DNA of 64,000 nt. Source: Pedobacter heparinus DSM 2366. Its GTDB lineage: Bacteria > Bacteroidota > Bacteroidia > Sphingobacteriales > Sphingobacteriaceae. The position numbers were made by a program, and so were the translations under genes. Shown here one piece after another: positions 1 through 8,956 of the stretch (position 1 is its first letter; every line of letters starts with the position of its first letter). The stretch is from the NCBI RefSeq assembly GCF_000023825.1, contig NC_013061.1, positions 4,154,001-4,218,000 on the forward strand, in the 5' to 3' direction. The notes below the pieces were generated by a model. That model searched no databases. It saw nothing but the letters and a program-made list of their open reading frames with translations, and was not told the origin of the DNA.

Positions 1-1
1 G

Positions 2-1912
2 TTATTTTTTACCAAGAAATATTTTTAAAGTTTGAGGTGCAGCTGAAACCGTGTTGAAACTGATCACAACCGGATAAGCATTTACCCCTGGAAATGGAGA
101 CCAGTATTTGTCTGCATTTGCGCCAAGTGTTATTTTATAGGGAATGGTGCTGCTTATCACGCTTAATTCCCATTCAGCATCTGAAGCAGCTGTTTTTATC
201 ACTACGGTACTGTCGTTTTTCAGCTTAAAAGTAGTCCCTTTATCTTTTACAATAGGCTCAACAATGCTATATTTTTGACTTTCTCCCGTAACTGTAAACT
301 CTTTTGTGAGATACCCCTCATAAAACCCTTGTGTTAAATTGTAGCTGGTATTAGATTTTACGCCTTTAATCGTTTGCATATAACCAGCAGCTACTACTTT
401 AACATGATCAGATTCCTTCAATACATTCATTCTGGCATCTGCCTCAAATATATTGGAGTAGTAAGTGGTGTCCTTTGTAAACCCAACCCTCGGTGTTAAT
501 GACAACAGGTCCTTTTCAATAGGCATATGTAACTCTTCAATCCTCTGGTACGATGAAGAAGATGAAGATTGCATAAAACCATTTGTACCAAATCCATCGT
601 ACCACAGGTTTGTAATGCTGCCACCCCGGCATACAGATTCGCGTGGGTACCTTCTTATTTCTCCATAAGCAGATACCGTAGCCATCATTTTAGCAGTACG
701 GATAACAGCTACTTTCATGTCCGGGAAAAATTTATACCAGTTGTGGTCTTGACTGGACGAGGGGGATTTAGCCTGTATTTTTGTTTTTGGCCCATATTCA
801 ATGGCCAATGCAATACTCTGGGCTCTGGCAAAAGTAGAATAATTGCAGGGTGGAGAACTGCTGGCATGTTCTGCGGCATGCGGACCATAACCAATCCAGC
901 CATCCTGCATCGCCCTTGTATTTAAATAGTCCAGGCATTTTAATCCTGCAGCTCCAAATTCCGGGTCCATATCGGCCAGCAAAGCGAAACTGAAATATAC
1001 GCCAGGAGCAGTTTTTGTTCCGCTTTCATAATTCCATTTGAACGATCGTGTACCCCACGAGTTATCAATAGATCCATTGGGATATACAAATAGTGCATGT
1101 GTTTTAAGTAAATTGGCGGCAATTTGTTTAATCTGCAAATCGTTTTTCAAAATGGCATAAAGTGCAATATAACCGATGCTTTGGGCCATATTGTATCCTT
1201 CATCTACGCCCTTGCCCTCACCGCTCAAAAAATTATCAGCGGTAACGTAGTTTAAAGTGCTGGTATGCATTAAGGAATCGGCCTTTATCAACCAGCGCTG
1301 TTTGGGCTTACTGGCAACTTTGTAGGTGTACAATAAAGTGGCAGCGCCAGTGGGATTATAATTGATATTTCCAATGGGAAAGGTTGCAACAATATAATCA
1401 GCAGCCATACTCATGGATTGGTTCCATTTTTCAATTTCGGCAGCACTAAGCCAGGGTTTCAAAATAGCATATGCACCAGCCAGTGAGATCAATTGATCGG
1501 TGGTTGTTCCATGCCAGCCTTTTTGTTCCGGATCGGGCCAGCTTTCACTCCAGCCCCCTGTGTTTTTGCCTTCGGTTTGTTGGATTTTTATCAGCCAGTT
1601 GCCCAATTTAATAGCTGCATCACGATATCGGACTTCCTTGGTAAGCTTATAGGCAATTGCAAAAGGATATACGGCCTCTGCTGCACGCGAGTGTATGGGG
1701 TGGTTTTCCGGATTTAGTGAGGGACAAACCAGGGCACCAAAGTTTGGATCAGTTGGTCCGTTGATCTGCGTGGTAAGTAATACATCACATAAAGACTGTA
1801 ATGTAGTTTGATAAGGGTCCTTTTGCGCATGTAAATTACCTGAAGTAATCAATAAAAATAAAATGACAAAAATTATCTTTGCATTGTTGTTTATCCTCAA
1901 ACTCATATTCAA
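2..1912 (-). CDS. Secreted alpha/alpha-toroid protein of the PUL, possible polysaccharide lyase or glycosidase
   Basis: This 636-residue protein begins with a hydrophobic signal peptide (about residues 12-30, ending LHAQ) and has no lipobox, so it is probably periplasmic. Residues about 35-370 are helical with repeated aromatic and small residues, as in alpha/alpha-toroid carbohydrate enzymes. Residues about 390-636 look like a beta-sandwich, so the layout resembles toroid-type polysaccharide lyases. I could not assign a CAZy family or catalytic residues. It is complete, with its stop codon at the window edge. It lies 153 bp downstream of the GH106-like gene and is probably the last gene of the SusCD operon, although it could have its own promoter. 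A second ATG two codons in is an equally plausible start. The function in glycan breakdown is inferred from fold and context only. Confidence 0.6.
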   Translation of the reverse strand: MNMSLRINNNAKIIFVILFLLITSGNLHAQKDPYQTTLQSLCDVLLTTQINGPTDPNFGALVCPSLNPENHPIHSRAAEAVYPFAIAYKLTKEVRYRDAAIKLGNWLIKIQQTEGKNTGGWSESWPDPEQKGWHGTTTDQLISLAGAYAILKPWLSAAEIEKWNQSMSMAADYIVATFPIGNINYNPTGAATLLYTYKVASKPKQRWLIKADSLMHTSTLNYVTADNFLSGEGKGVDEGYNMAQSIGYIALYAILKNDLQIKQIAANLLKTHALFVYPNGSIDNSWGTRSFKWNYESGTKTAPGVYFSFALLADMDPEFGAAGLKCLDYLNTRAMQDGWIGYGPHAAEHASSSPPCNYSTFARAQSIALAIEYGPKTKIQAKSPSSSQDHNWYKFFPDMKVAVIRTAKMMATVSAYGEIRRYPRESVCRGGSITNLWYDGFGTNGFMQSSSSSSYQRIEELHMPIEKDLLSLTPRVGFTKDTTYYSNIFEADARMNVLKESDHVKVVAAGYMQTIKGVKSNTSYNLTQGFYEGYLTKEFTVTGESQKYSIVEPIVKDKGTTFKLKNDSTVVIKTAASDAEWELSVISSTIPYKITLGANADKYWSPFPGVNAYPVVISFNTVSAAPQTLKIFLGKK

Positions 1913-2065
1913 TTACTTTATAAATTCACTTGACATCTTGACATATCAAAGCGAATTTATAAGAATCCTGCTTAAATGAGTTTCAGTTTTGGTTCAAATA
2001 CTTTTGAATTTGATGCAATAAATTTTATTTTCAGATACCAGCACAAGCAGAAAATGGCCAATCAA

Positions 2066-5029
2066 CTAGCGGACCTGAATGCTGACCGGGCCAAGCAAAC
2101 CTGAAGATAACAGTTTATCTTCTTTTTTAAAGATGATATTGGTGTTTGTCAACCGTTTTTCAATGGGCAATGCAGCATCCCCGATCAAACGGTTCGGCCA
2201 AAGGTTGATGATTTCTATTTCCAGCTGGTTACCCGAAGTTTTAAGTGCTCCGCTGATGTCCACCATCCAGGGCGCAGTCCATATGGTTCCCGGGTCTTTA
2301 CCGTTCAGCTTTACACTGGCAATATTTTTAACTACCCCCAGATCCAGAAATAATTGTTTTCCTTTCGCCAATGGCATATCCAGGTCAAACTGTTTTCTGT
2401 ATATGGCCTTTCCCGAATAATACCTGATCCGCTCATCCTCACTTTTGCTCCAGTCCTGTAAACTATTAAAGGTTACCCTTTCAGGCCCGCCCCATTTGGG
2501 GTCAAAACTTACTTCCCAAGTGCCCTTGATTTCCTGTAAGAGCGCTAAACCCAATCTGCCCTGGAACAGCCATTCATCAGCTGGCTTTAAAACAGGCCTG
2601 GCCGATTTCACAAAGATCACAAATATGGAGTGGTGTGGTAGAAAATCAAATTCGATTGCAATCCTGCCCTTAGCTGCTTTATATACCGGCATGGGCAAGA
2701 TGCGCCCACTTACAGCATCCCACAGCTGGGGGTGGTAACCTGTACTCACCCTGAACGTACAGGTAGTTTTAGCAGCAGCTTCTTTACGATTGGCCAGGAA
2801 ATATATCTCCGCGTCTTTTGTAGTACGGTGAATAAAATCAATGTAATTGGCTTCACCTGTATATTCAAAATCTGGAACTATGCCTTTGTTCAATAAAACA
2901 GCACGGACAGTCTGGCCCGTAATCACCGCAGCAGAACCCCAAATCTCCTCAGCTATTTGATCCAGTTCCTGGTCGCATTGCGGATAGTTTTTTAAACCCG
3001 GATCTTTTACCGGTTTAGGGCCAATAATGGTAGCCCCGGCCTTTACCAGTTCCCTGATTTTTTTGGCTACAGGTAAGGGCATAAAACTTACTTCAGGTAA
3101 TACCATAAGCGCATAGCTCATGCCATCGGGCAATACGATCCGTTTGTTTTTTACACTCAGTCTGGTTAGCAGCACCTCCTCATTGCATACATCATAGTCG
3201 TAGCCTTTCCCTAAAGCCGGGTCGGTACGTTTGGGTGCTACCAGGTTTGGTGCCCAGTCGCCATTGTAATAAAGCACATCGGCCACAAAAAGGCCCGACT
3301 GTAACAAATACTGACAGCGGTTCACATAATCCAGAAAAGAACCTGCTTTTTCCCACCAGGTGATGTTCCTGTTAAAATGTGTGCCTGCACCATATTCATA
3401 TCCGGGTTTGCCGTCGCGTGGACGTGTAGCGGTTGAAGTATGGATCACAAAACGGTTTATACCTTCGCAGAAAGCACGGTCGGCCACCGGCTTCAGGCTT
3501 TCGGGCGAATCACTCCAATGCGGCTTAAATGAAGTAAGCGCTTCAGCTGAAACCTTTTTTTTGCCATAAATATGAGCTGCCGAAGCCACCAGCTTTCCTA
3601 CCTGGTTCTGGTCATGCTGTACAAATGTTTTACCCTGCCAGAATTCGCCCATCGGCAAATCCATGCGACCAAGATTTTTAAGCGCATCCATACACATCGT
3701 ACCTGACCAGCTGGGCCCACCAGCCTCGCTTTGTACCTGCAAGCCATTTTCATGACATAGTTCTGCAAAACGTTTATAATGCCCATCGGCCATACAATCT
3801 GCTACCGTTTTCCGGTAATCGTATAAAAAGCGTTCAGATATTTCCGCACTGTCTATTACCACACCTGCAAAAACAGGCAGGTAAGGCGTGGCATCATAGC
3901 CACGGTACCCTTTAAAATGTTTTAAAAATTCTGATGTCCAGTTCGGAAAGCCATCTTCAAAACTATCGTCATGAAAATACTTCAGCGATTTGCCTTTAAA
4001 CTCCCCTGCTTCTTTCAGCAGGATATTGCCCAGATGTTCAAACTGCCGCTCTACCCCTTTCTTATCCAGCCAGTCGATCTCCAGCCCTGCCGCTTCAGGC
4101 AATGCATAGGCAGTACGCGCGCCGGTCATCCGATGCCCCGTCCTGATCAAGATCCAGTTCCCTTCTGGCACATCCCATTCCAGCTGCCCGTCTGTCGTTA
4201 CCTTCGAAGTCAGGTCTATCACATCCGAAGAAGAAACAGGCTTATCATCAGCCGAGGCCGTCCATGGCAACAAAGTCGGCTCCATTACCTCTGCGGCTTC
4301 CGCATGGCTGCTTGCATCGAGCCGGTTGCTTTTTGCTGCAAATGATCTGGCACGGTCGCCATCTTTTAACGACAGTGCACCCGGAATTTCCTTATAAGCC
4401 ACTACCGAAGTATCCCTGTAATCCAGCTGTTCCATCGGCAGGTCAATATAATCTTTTATAAAAAGCTGTTTGGCATTGTCATAACCATCCCTGCTACCGG
4501 GCAAAGGGAGTTTTCCGGAAAAACGGGCCGGACCGCTCAGCCTTGTTTTGGCCTGCAGCAACCACCTCCCTGAATCTTCCGGTTTAATCCAGGCGCCCCC
4601 CATTGCCCAACCAGTGCTCAGGTTTACCCCTACCTCAATGCCATGCCTGTCGGCCTCTTTTAAAGCATGCCTAAAAAGTGAACGCCACTCATCCGATAAA
4701 AATTTCGGGCCTTCAGGGATCGGGCCACTGCCAAACCCGCTGATCGAGTTGATCAGCAATACGCCGCCCATACCTTTTGCTTTAAATTCAGCAAGGTCCA
4801 AACTAATCCCTTCCTCATCTACCAGGCTGTTAAACCACCACCAGTAACAAGAGGCTTTAGCACTATCGGGCGGGTTCGTAAACCCAGCTTTCAGGAGCTT
4901 TAAAGTCAGTTCTTCTTCAGTCAGTTTTTCATCAAAAATGCTGGCTTTACTGTTTAAGCTAAATACAGCCATATTTGCTGCAACCAGGGAGCTGATCTGT
5001 ATAAATTTTCTTCGGTTCAGGTTCGGCAT
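2066..5029 (-). CDS. GH106-like alpha-L-rhamnosidase
   Basis: This 987-residue protein resembles GH106 family alpha-L-rhamnosidases, which remove terminal alpha-L-rhamnose from plant or microbial polysaccharides. The N-terminus carries a twin-arginine type motif (NRRKFIQ, residues 5-11) followed by a hydrophobic stretch, so export through Tat or a comparable route is likely. The N-terminal half has the characteristic opening with CYWWWFNSLVDEEG and GIEVGVNLSTGWAMGG. The C-terminal part looks like a galactose-binding, sugar-binding beta-sandwich (about residues 830-980), typical of these long enzymes. It is located 50 bp downstream of the rhamnose mutarotase gene, which independently points to rhamnose as the released sugar. 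Linkage preference cannot be read from the sequence. Confidence 0.8.
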   Translation of the reverse strand: MPNLNRRKFIQISSLVAANMAVFSLNSKASIFDEKLTEEELTLKLLKAGFTNPPDSAKASCYWWWFNSLVDEEGISLDLAEFKAKGMGGVLLINSISGFGSGPIPEGPKFLSDEWRSLFRHALKEADRHGIEVGVNLSTGWAMGGAWIKPEDSGRWLLQAKTRLSGPARFSGKLPLPGSRDGYDNAKQLFIKDYIDLPMEQLDYRDTSVVAYKEIPGALSLKDGDRARSFAAKSNRLDASSHAEAAEVMEPTLLPWTASADDKPVSSSDVIDLTSKVTTDGQLEWDVPEGNWILIRTGHRMTGARTAYALPEAAGLEIDWLDKKGVERQFEHLGNILLKEAGEFKGKSLKYFHDDSFEDGFPNWTSEFLKHFKGYRGYDATPYLPVFAGVVIDSAEISERFLYDYRKTVADCMADGHYKRFAELCHENGLQVQSEAGGPSWSGTMCMDALKNLGRMDLPMGEFWQGKTFVQHDQNQVGKLVASAAHIYGKKKVSAEALTSFKPHWSDSPESLKPVADRAFCEGINRFVIHTSTATRPRDGKPGYEYGAGTHFNRNITWWEKAGSFLDYVNRCQYLLQSGLFVADVLYYNGDWAPNLVAPKRTDPALGKGYDYDVCNEEVLLTRLSVKNKRIVLPDGMSYALMVLPEVSFMPLPVAKKIRELVKAGATIIGPKPVKDPGLKNYPQCDQELDQIAEEIWGSAAVITGQTVRAVLLNKGIVPDFEYTGEANYIDFIHRTTKDAEIYFLANRKEAAAKTTCTFRVSTGYHPQLWDAVSGRILPMPVYKAAKGRIAIEFDFLPHHSIFVIFVKSARPVLKPADEWLFQGRLGLALLQEIKGTWEVSFDPKWGGPERVTFNSLQDWSKSEDERIRYYSGKAIYRKQFDLDMPLAKGKQLFLDLGVVKNIASVKLNGKDPGTIWTAPWMVDISGALKTSGNQLEIEIINLWPNRLIGDAALPIEKRLTNTNIIFKKEDKLLSSGLLGPVSIQVR

Positions 5030-5079
5030 ATATGGTTAGGTTGAGGGTTCAATTATATTATTTTTAATTAATTGTAAGA

Positions 5080-5394
5080 TCAGGCCAGATGGAACAGTTC
5101 GTTTAAAGTAGTCAGAACAGGAACTCCCTCTGCATCACTCAGGGTAATATCACTCATATATTTCCACCATTCACGCATCTGCTGTTGCTGTGAAAGCCAA
5201 TCGAGCTGTGCGCTGTCGGTTAGCTTTAACGTGGCAAAAAGTGTATTTGTCTGCTCATCCAAATAAATAGAATACGCTGAAATACCCGCTTGTTTTAACA
5301 AAGCGGGTATTTCGGGCCATATTTCCTGATGTCTTCTCTTATACTCGTCAACATGGCCCTCAAGCAAGGTCATTTTAAAGGCTATCCTTTCCAT
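5080..5394 (-). CDS. rhaM: L-rhamnose mutarotase
   Basis: This 104-residue protein matches the RhaM (RhaU/YiiL) family, dimeric ferredoxin-like proteins that interconvert the alpha and beta anomers of L-rhamnose. Visible family features are the N-terminal MERIAFKM strand, the EYKRRHQEIWPEI segment with its conserved histidine, and the closing MREWWKYMSDI block. It has no signal peptide, so it acts in the cytoplasm. Its start is 1 bp after the stop of nothing upstream on its own strand but 1 bp before the GH39-like gene's end region, consistent with tight co-transcription in the PUL. Its presence beside a GH106-like enzyme is good evidence that the locus targets a rhamnose-containing glycan. 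No rhamnose isomerase, kinase or aldolase is in the window. Confidence 0.92.
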   Translation of the reverse strand: MERIAFKMTLLEGHVDEYKRRHQEIWPEIPALLKQAGISAYSIYLDEQTNTLFATLKLTDSAQLDWLSQQQQMREWWKYMSDITLSDAEGVPVLTTLNELFHLA

Positions 5395-5395
5395 T

Positions 5396-6880
5396 TTAAT
5401 CTTTTATTTTAATAATGGTAACAGAAAAGGGTTTTACCAGGAAGGCGTTGCCCTTTATTTCACCTTCTGCAATAGGATTGTCCCCTGTCGAAACGTCTAC
5501 GGTCTGCAGTTTAGCACCTTCCATCCCGGTGACTTTAAGGTTAACCACTTTATTTGTTTTGTTGATGAGCAACAGTTTTTTACCGCTTGCGGTTATAAAT
5601 GCCTGTGCAACCACATCAGGACTATAGGAATTCGCCGCAACCAACTTATCACCTGGACCAAAATTATCTTTCAACAGTTTCAGCACCCAGTATCTTGCGT
5701 TAGGTTTTCCGTTTTTCCAGTTCATCATCGATACATCAGGAAACTGCGTAGGATAACCCACAAGTTGCGATTCACCGGCTACATCAATACCTATTTTGCT
5801 AAGCTCTACATACAGATAGGCAAACATGGCGCCCGACAGGTTCCAGTATCCATCAGGTATCACACCCTTATAATCCCTGTTCTGCAGAATATTTCCGATT
5901 TCGTTGATCTGCGTAAATGTATTTGGGGCAAGGCGTTTACGGATATTCTCTATATACCTTACACGGTCCAAAAAACCATTGGCCTGGTCAAAAAAAGAAT
6001 ATTGATAGCTGTCGATCTGCTGGTCTATAGAGGCCGGGCGGCCATAAAAATGATAGGAAATGCCATCAAGAGGCACGCCGGATTTATGGTTGGCAGGATT
6101 AAGGAAAAACTCAAACCACTGCGGATCCGTTTCGTGTGCAACAGAGATTCCTACAAATTTTGTTTCCGGAGCGATCTTTTTGAGCTCATTAACAACTGCA
6201 TCATAAATTTTGGTATACAGCTGGGGCGACATCCGATGCTCCAGATCCGGTTCATTTAATACTTCCCAGTAAGGAAATTTATAGTGGTGTCCAGATTTGT
6301 GAAATTTGCCAAGTTCATCGGTAAAACCACCCCTGGTATACCAGCTAAAAACTCTTGCAAAATAATCTGCAACCTCCTTGCAGGTTGTATCACGCAGTTC
6401 TTTGCCCTGATTATATTCCCAGAAAGGTAAATCGGGATCATCAGGGTGCTCAACAGGTTTAGCCGTTTTGAACATCCATACTGGTATAGTACTAAAATTT
6501 ATTACAGCCGGATGTCCCTTCGTGGCTTCCATAAAATCGATCACAGCAGGGTCAGCATATTGAAAATCCCAGAAGGTTTCAGTAGCAGTTGGGGCCTTCA
6601 GTTCAACAACCGCTGCTTTAGGGTAGGGAAACCAGGGTACATAACGCACATAATTGGCACCCATGTTTTTTAAAGCCTCAAAAGTAGCTTTATGAATTGG
6701 TGAATTTGCACGCAACATGGGGTTATATACTACCTGCAGTGTAGGTGTGGTTTTAGAAACCGCAATGGTATTGTTCCAGTTTATAGAAATTGGTTTTTCC
6801 TGTGCGGCAAGCTTTTTAAAAGGTATAAGTACCATGACCACTATGGCCATACAACAGGTACGTTTAAGCTTTTTATACAT
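5396..6880 (-). CDS. Secreted clan GH-A glycoside hydrolase, GH39-like
   Basis: This 494-residue protein has a signal peptide (about residues 1-26, ending KLAAQ). The fold looks like a (beta/alpha)8 clan GH-A glycosidase. The motif WEVLNEPD holds the probable acid/base Glu210, and TQINEIG holds the probable nucleophile Glu327. The spacing and the ISYHFYG segment between them resemble GH39, a family that includes beta-xylosidases, alpha-L-iduronidases and arabinosidases. A small C-terminal beta-domain (about residues 410-494) follows. It lies 1 bp from the rhamnose mutarotase gene and 1 bp from the small secreted protein gene. In this PUL it probably cleaves a second sugar exposed when rhamnose is removed. 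GH39 is my best guess, and another GH-A family is possible. Confidence 0.65.
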   Translation of the reverse strand: MYKKLKRTCCMAIVVMVLIPFKKLAAQEKPISINWNNTIAVSKTTPTLQVVYNPMLRANSPIHKATFEALKNMGANYVRYVPWFPYPKAAVVELKAPTATETFWDFQYADPAVIDFMEATKGHPAVINFSTIPVWMFKTAKPVEHPDDPDLPFWEYNQGKELRDTTCKEVADYFARVFSWYTRGGFTDELGKFHKSGHHYKFPYWEVLNEPDLEHRMSPQLYTKIYDAVVNELKKIAPETKFVGISVAHETDPQWFEFFLNPANHKSGVPLDGISYHFYGRPASIDQQIDSYQYSFFDQANGFLDRVRYIENIRKRLAPNTFTQINEIGNILQNRDYKGVIPDGYWNLSGAMFAYLYVELSKIGIDVAGESQLVGYPTQFPDVSMMNWKNGKPNARYWVLKLLKDNFGPGDKLVAANSYSPDVVAQAFITASGKKLLLINKTNKVVNLKVTGMEGAKLQTVDVSTGDNPIAEGEIKGNAFLVKPFSVTIIKIKD

Positions 6881-6881
6881 T

Positions 6882-7340
6882 TCAATTTTTTATCCCAACA
6901 TAGGTCACCCCATCAGCAAAGCCTCCCCCAAAAGCATTCTGAAGCCCCCAGCCTGTGTTATAACTGTCATACCACAAATCATACGTTAAAATAAAGCCTA
7001 AATAAATTTCTGTTTGTCCGGTGCCCTCTGTGGCCTCGCTGATAAATGTACCGCCATAATTTAAGGCCTCATCGTAATAAGCAATCCAGGATATCCCGCA
7101 ATGTACATCTGAAGTTAGTACCAACGGAACCGTACAGGCAGAATTGCTGTAAAAACGCATGTAATAATCATACCCACTCCATTCATGCCGCTGCCATCCT
7201 CCCGGATAATCAGTTCCGCCACTGGGATTTTCTCTTTCCAGTCTGGCATATACCTGTGCCGATACATCGTTGAAACTGAATAAGACTACTGTAAACAAAA
7301 GTGCCCACAATGCTTTTTTAAGTGTCTGATAATTCTTCAT
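6882..7340 (-). CDS. Small secreted protein of unknown function between SusD and GH39-like genes
   Basis: This 152-residue protein has a clear Sec signal peptide (about residues 10-29, ending VSAQ) and no lipobox cysteine. The mature part (about 120 residues) is rich in Tyr, Trp and Gly and looks all-beta, with two cysteines (in SACTV and VHCGI) that could form a disulfide. I do not recognise a named family, although the opening VYARLERENPSGG and the pattern YYMRFYSNSACTVP recall short beta-modules seen repeatedly in Bacteroidota secreted proteins. It sits 36 bp after susD and 1 bp before the GH39-like gene, so it should be made with the PUL. A glycan-binding or accessory role is inference from position and aromatic content. 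Confidence 0.6.
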   Translation of the reverse strand: MKNYQTLKKALWALLFTVVLFSFNDVSAQVYARLERENPSGGTDYPGGWQRHEWSGYDYYMRFYSNSACTVPLVLTSDVHCGISWIAYYDEALNYGGTFISEATEGTGQTEIYLGFILTYDLWYDSYNTGWGLQNAFGGGFADGVTYVGIKN

Positions 7341-7376
7341 GTTTTTTAGTTTAAAAGGTTAATTTATATTGGTTCG

Positions 7377-8936
7377 TTACAAAGGATTCTGTGTTAAGGC
7401 AGGGTTAAATTCTCTTTCCGATGATGGGATCGGGAACAATAATTTATTTGCAGTAACATTATAACTGCTTGCCGTATGCCATGGAAACGCAGCCTTTATG
7501 GCTATTCCATGTGCATTCATGATCTGTACTGCATTTCCCGATCTTACCAGATCATGCCATCTTTTATTTTCAAAAGCAAGTTCGGTACGACGTTCTTTTA
7601 AAATAATGGCGCGCAGAGCGGTCTGGTCGGTAGTCGAGATCTGACCTAAACCAGCCCCAAAAGCCCTGGTCCTTACTTCGTTCAAAGGTCCCAGTGCCGT
7701 AGCTTTGTTTTGCTCATTACGGGCTTCTGCCAGCAATAATAAAGCTTCCGCATAGCGGTAAATTGGCCAGTTGTCATTGGAATTCAGCGCTGCCAAAAAA
7801 GGAGGATGGATAAATTTCTTAACGTAAGGCAGGTTTATTTTGCCTGCTGCCGGAGGGGTAGCTGTAGTGATGTCTTTTTTACTCGCATACACAAATTCAT
7901 CACTTCCATTATATGCGCCTTCAATGATCCCGATTGAAGCATCCAGGCGCTTGTCGCCCGGCTCATAAGCGCTGATCAGGTCTGGCGTAGGGGTATTCCA
8001 ACCCCCATCAGTCTTATTGTTCGACGGAAAAGCGGTACCGGTAATCACGGCAGTAGAGGTAGTTCTTGGTAAAAACATAAAAGGTATAGCATTAGGTGCA
8101 GTTCCGGCAGCTGTACCTTCTAAGTATTGAACCTCAAAAATAGATTCCCTGCCGTTCTTTTTTGATGGTAAAAACGCATCGGCATAATTAACCTCCAGCG
8201 CATAGCCCATCGGCTGTAATGTAACCAACAAGTCTTCTGCATCTTTCCATCTTTTTAAGGTCACATATACATCGGCCAGCAATACAGTCGCAGCACCTTT
8301 GGTGGCCTCACCAGCTTGTTTATTGCTGGCAAATGTTGGGTTCGGAAGTTCCTTTATCGCATCAGATGCATCAGCAATGATCTGCGCATACACTTCAGCC
8401 TCTGTAGAACGGCTTACAAAAGCATCATCAGCAGTCTTTAGTTCTTTCAGGTATAATGGAACTCCACCAAACTGCCTTACCAGCTTAAAATAACCCCATG
8501 CACGTAAAAACTTCGCCTGCCCATCAATACTATTCTTAGCCGCTTCAGCCATTTCAAAACCCGCCAAACGGTCGATCACAATATTGGCCCTCGAAATTAC
8601 CCTGTAACAGTGTTCCCATAAAGCCAACACATAAGTATTGCCGGGCAGGTTTTCAAAATCGTCAATATTTTCACGGTTTACATAAGCTGCCCCACGGTTG
8701 GTTGCAAAAGGCTGGTAATGGGTATTATCGGAGCGCATCTCTGCGGAATGGAAGTCGTTGGTCATCACATCACGCAGCGGTACATAAGCCCCGGCAACGG
8801 CTTGTCTGAACTGCGCTTCAGTTTTAAAAAATGTAGCAGAGGTATACTGGTCTTCCGGAGCCAGGTCTAACAGGCTTTGTTTACAGGCGGTAGCTGTAAC
8901 AGCAAGTATAGCGATTATGATATATATCTTTTTCAT
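7377..8936 (-). CDS. SusD/RagB-family surface glycan-binding lipoprotein
   Basis: This 519-residue protein is a SusD homologue, the outer-membrane lipoprotein that lids a SusC transporter and binds the glycan. The signal peptide ends in a lipobox with Cys18 followed by KQSLLDLAPEDQ, the usual SusD opening. Further SusD features are the SATFFKTEAQFRQAV segment near residue 40, a TPR-like helical core, and the C-terminal block RTELAFENKRWHDLVRSG. The length is typical for the family. It follows the susC gene by 20 bp, and together they define this locus as a polysaccharide utilization locus. The substrate is probably rhamnose-containing, judging from the downstream enzymes. Confidence 0.95.
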   Translation of the reverse strand: MKKIYIIIAILAVTATACKQSLLDLAPEDQYTSATFFKTEAQFRQAVAGAYVPLRDVMTNDFHSAEMRSDNTHYQPFATNRGAAYVNRENIDDFENLPGNTYVLALWEHCYRVISRANIVIDRLAGFEMAEAAKNSIDGQAKFLRAWGYFKLVRQFGGVPLYLKELKTADDAFVSRSTEAEVYAQIIADASDAIKELPNPTFASNKQAGEATKGAATVLLADVYVTLKRWKDAEDLLVTLQPMGYALEVNYADAFLPSKKNGRESIFEVQYLEGTAAGTAPNAIPFMFLPRTTSTAVITGTAFPSNNKTDGGWNTPTPDLISAYEPGDKRLDASIGIIEGAYNGSDEFVYASKKDITTATPPAAGKINLPYVKKFIHPPFLAALNSNDNWPIYRYAEALLLLAEARNEQNKATALGPLNEVRTRAFGAGLGQISTTDQTALRAIILKERRTELAFENKRWHDLVRSGNAVQIMNAHGIAIKAAFPWHTASSYNVTANKLLFPIPSSEREFNPALTQNPL

Positions 8937-8956
8937 GTCTTTTATGCTAAAATGAA

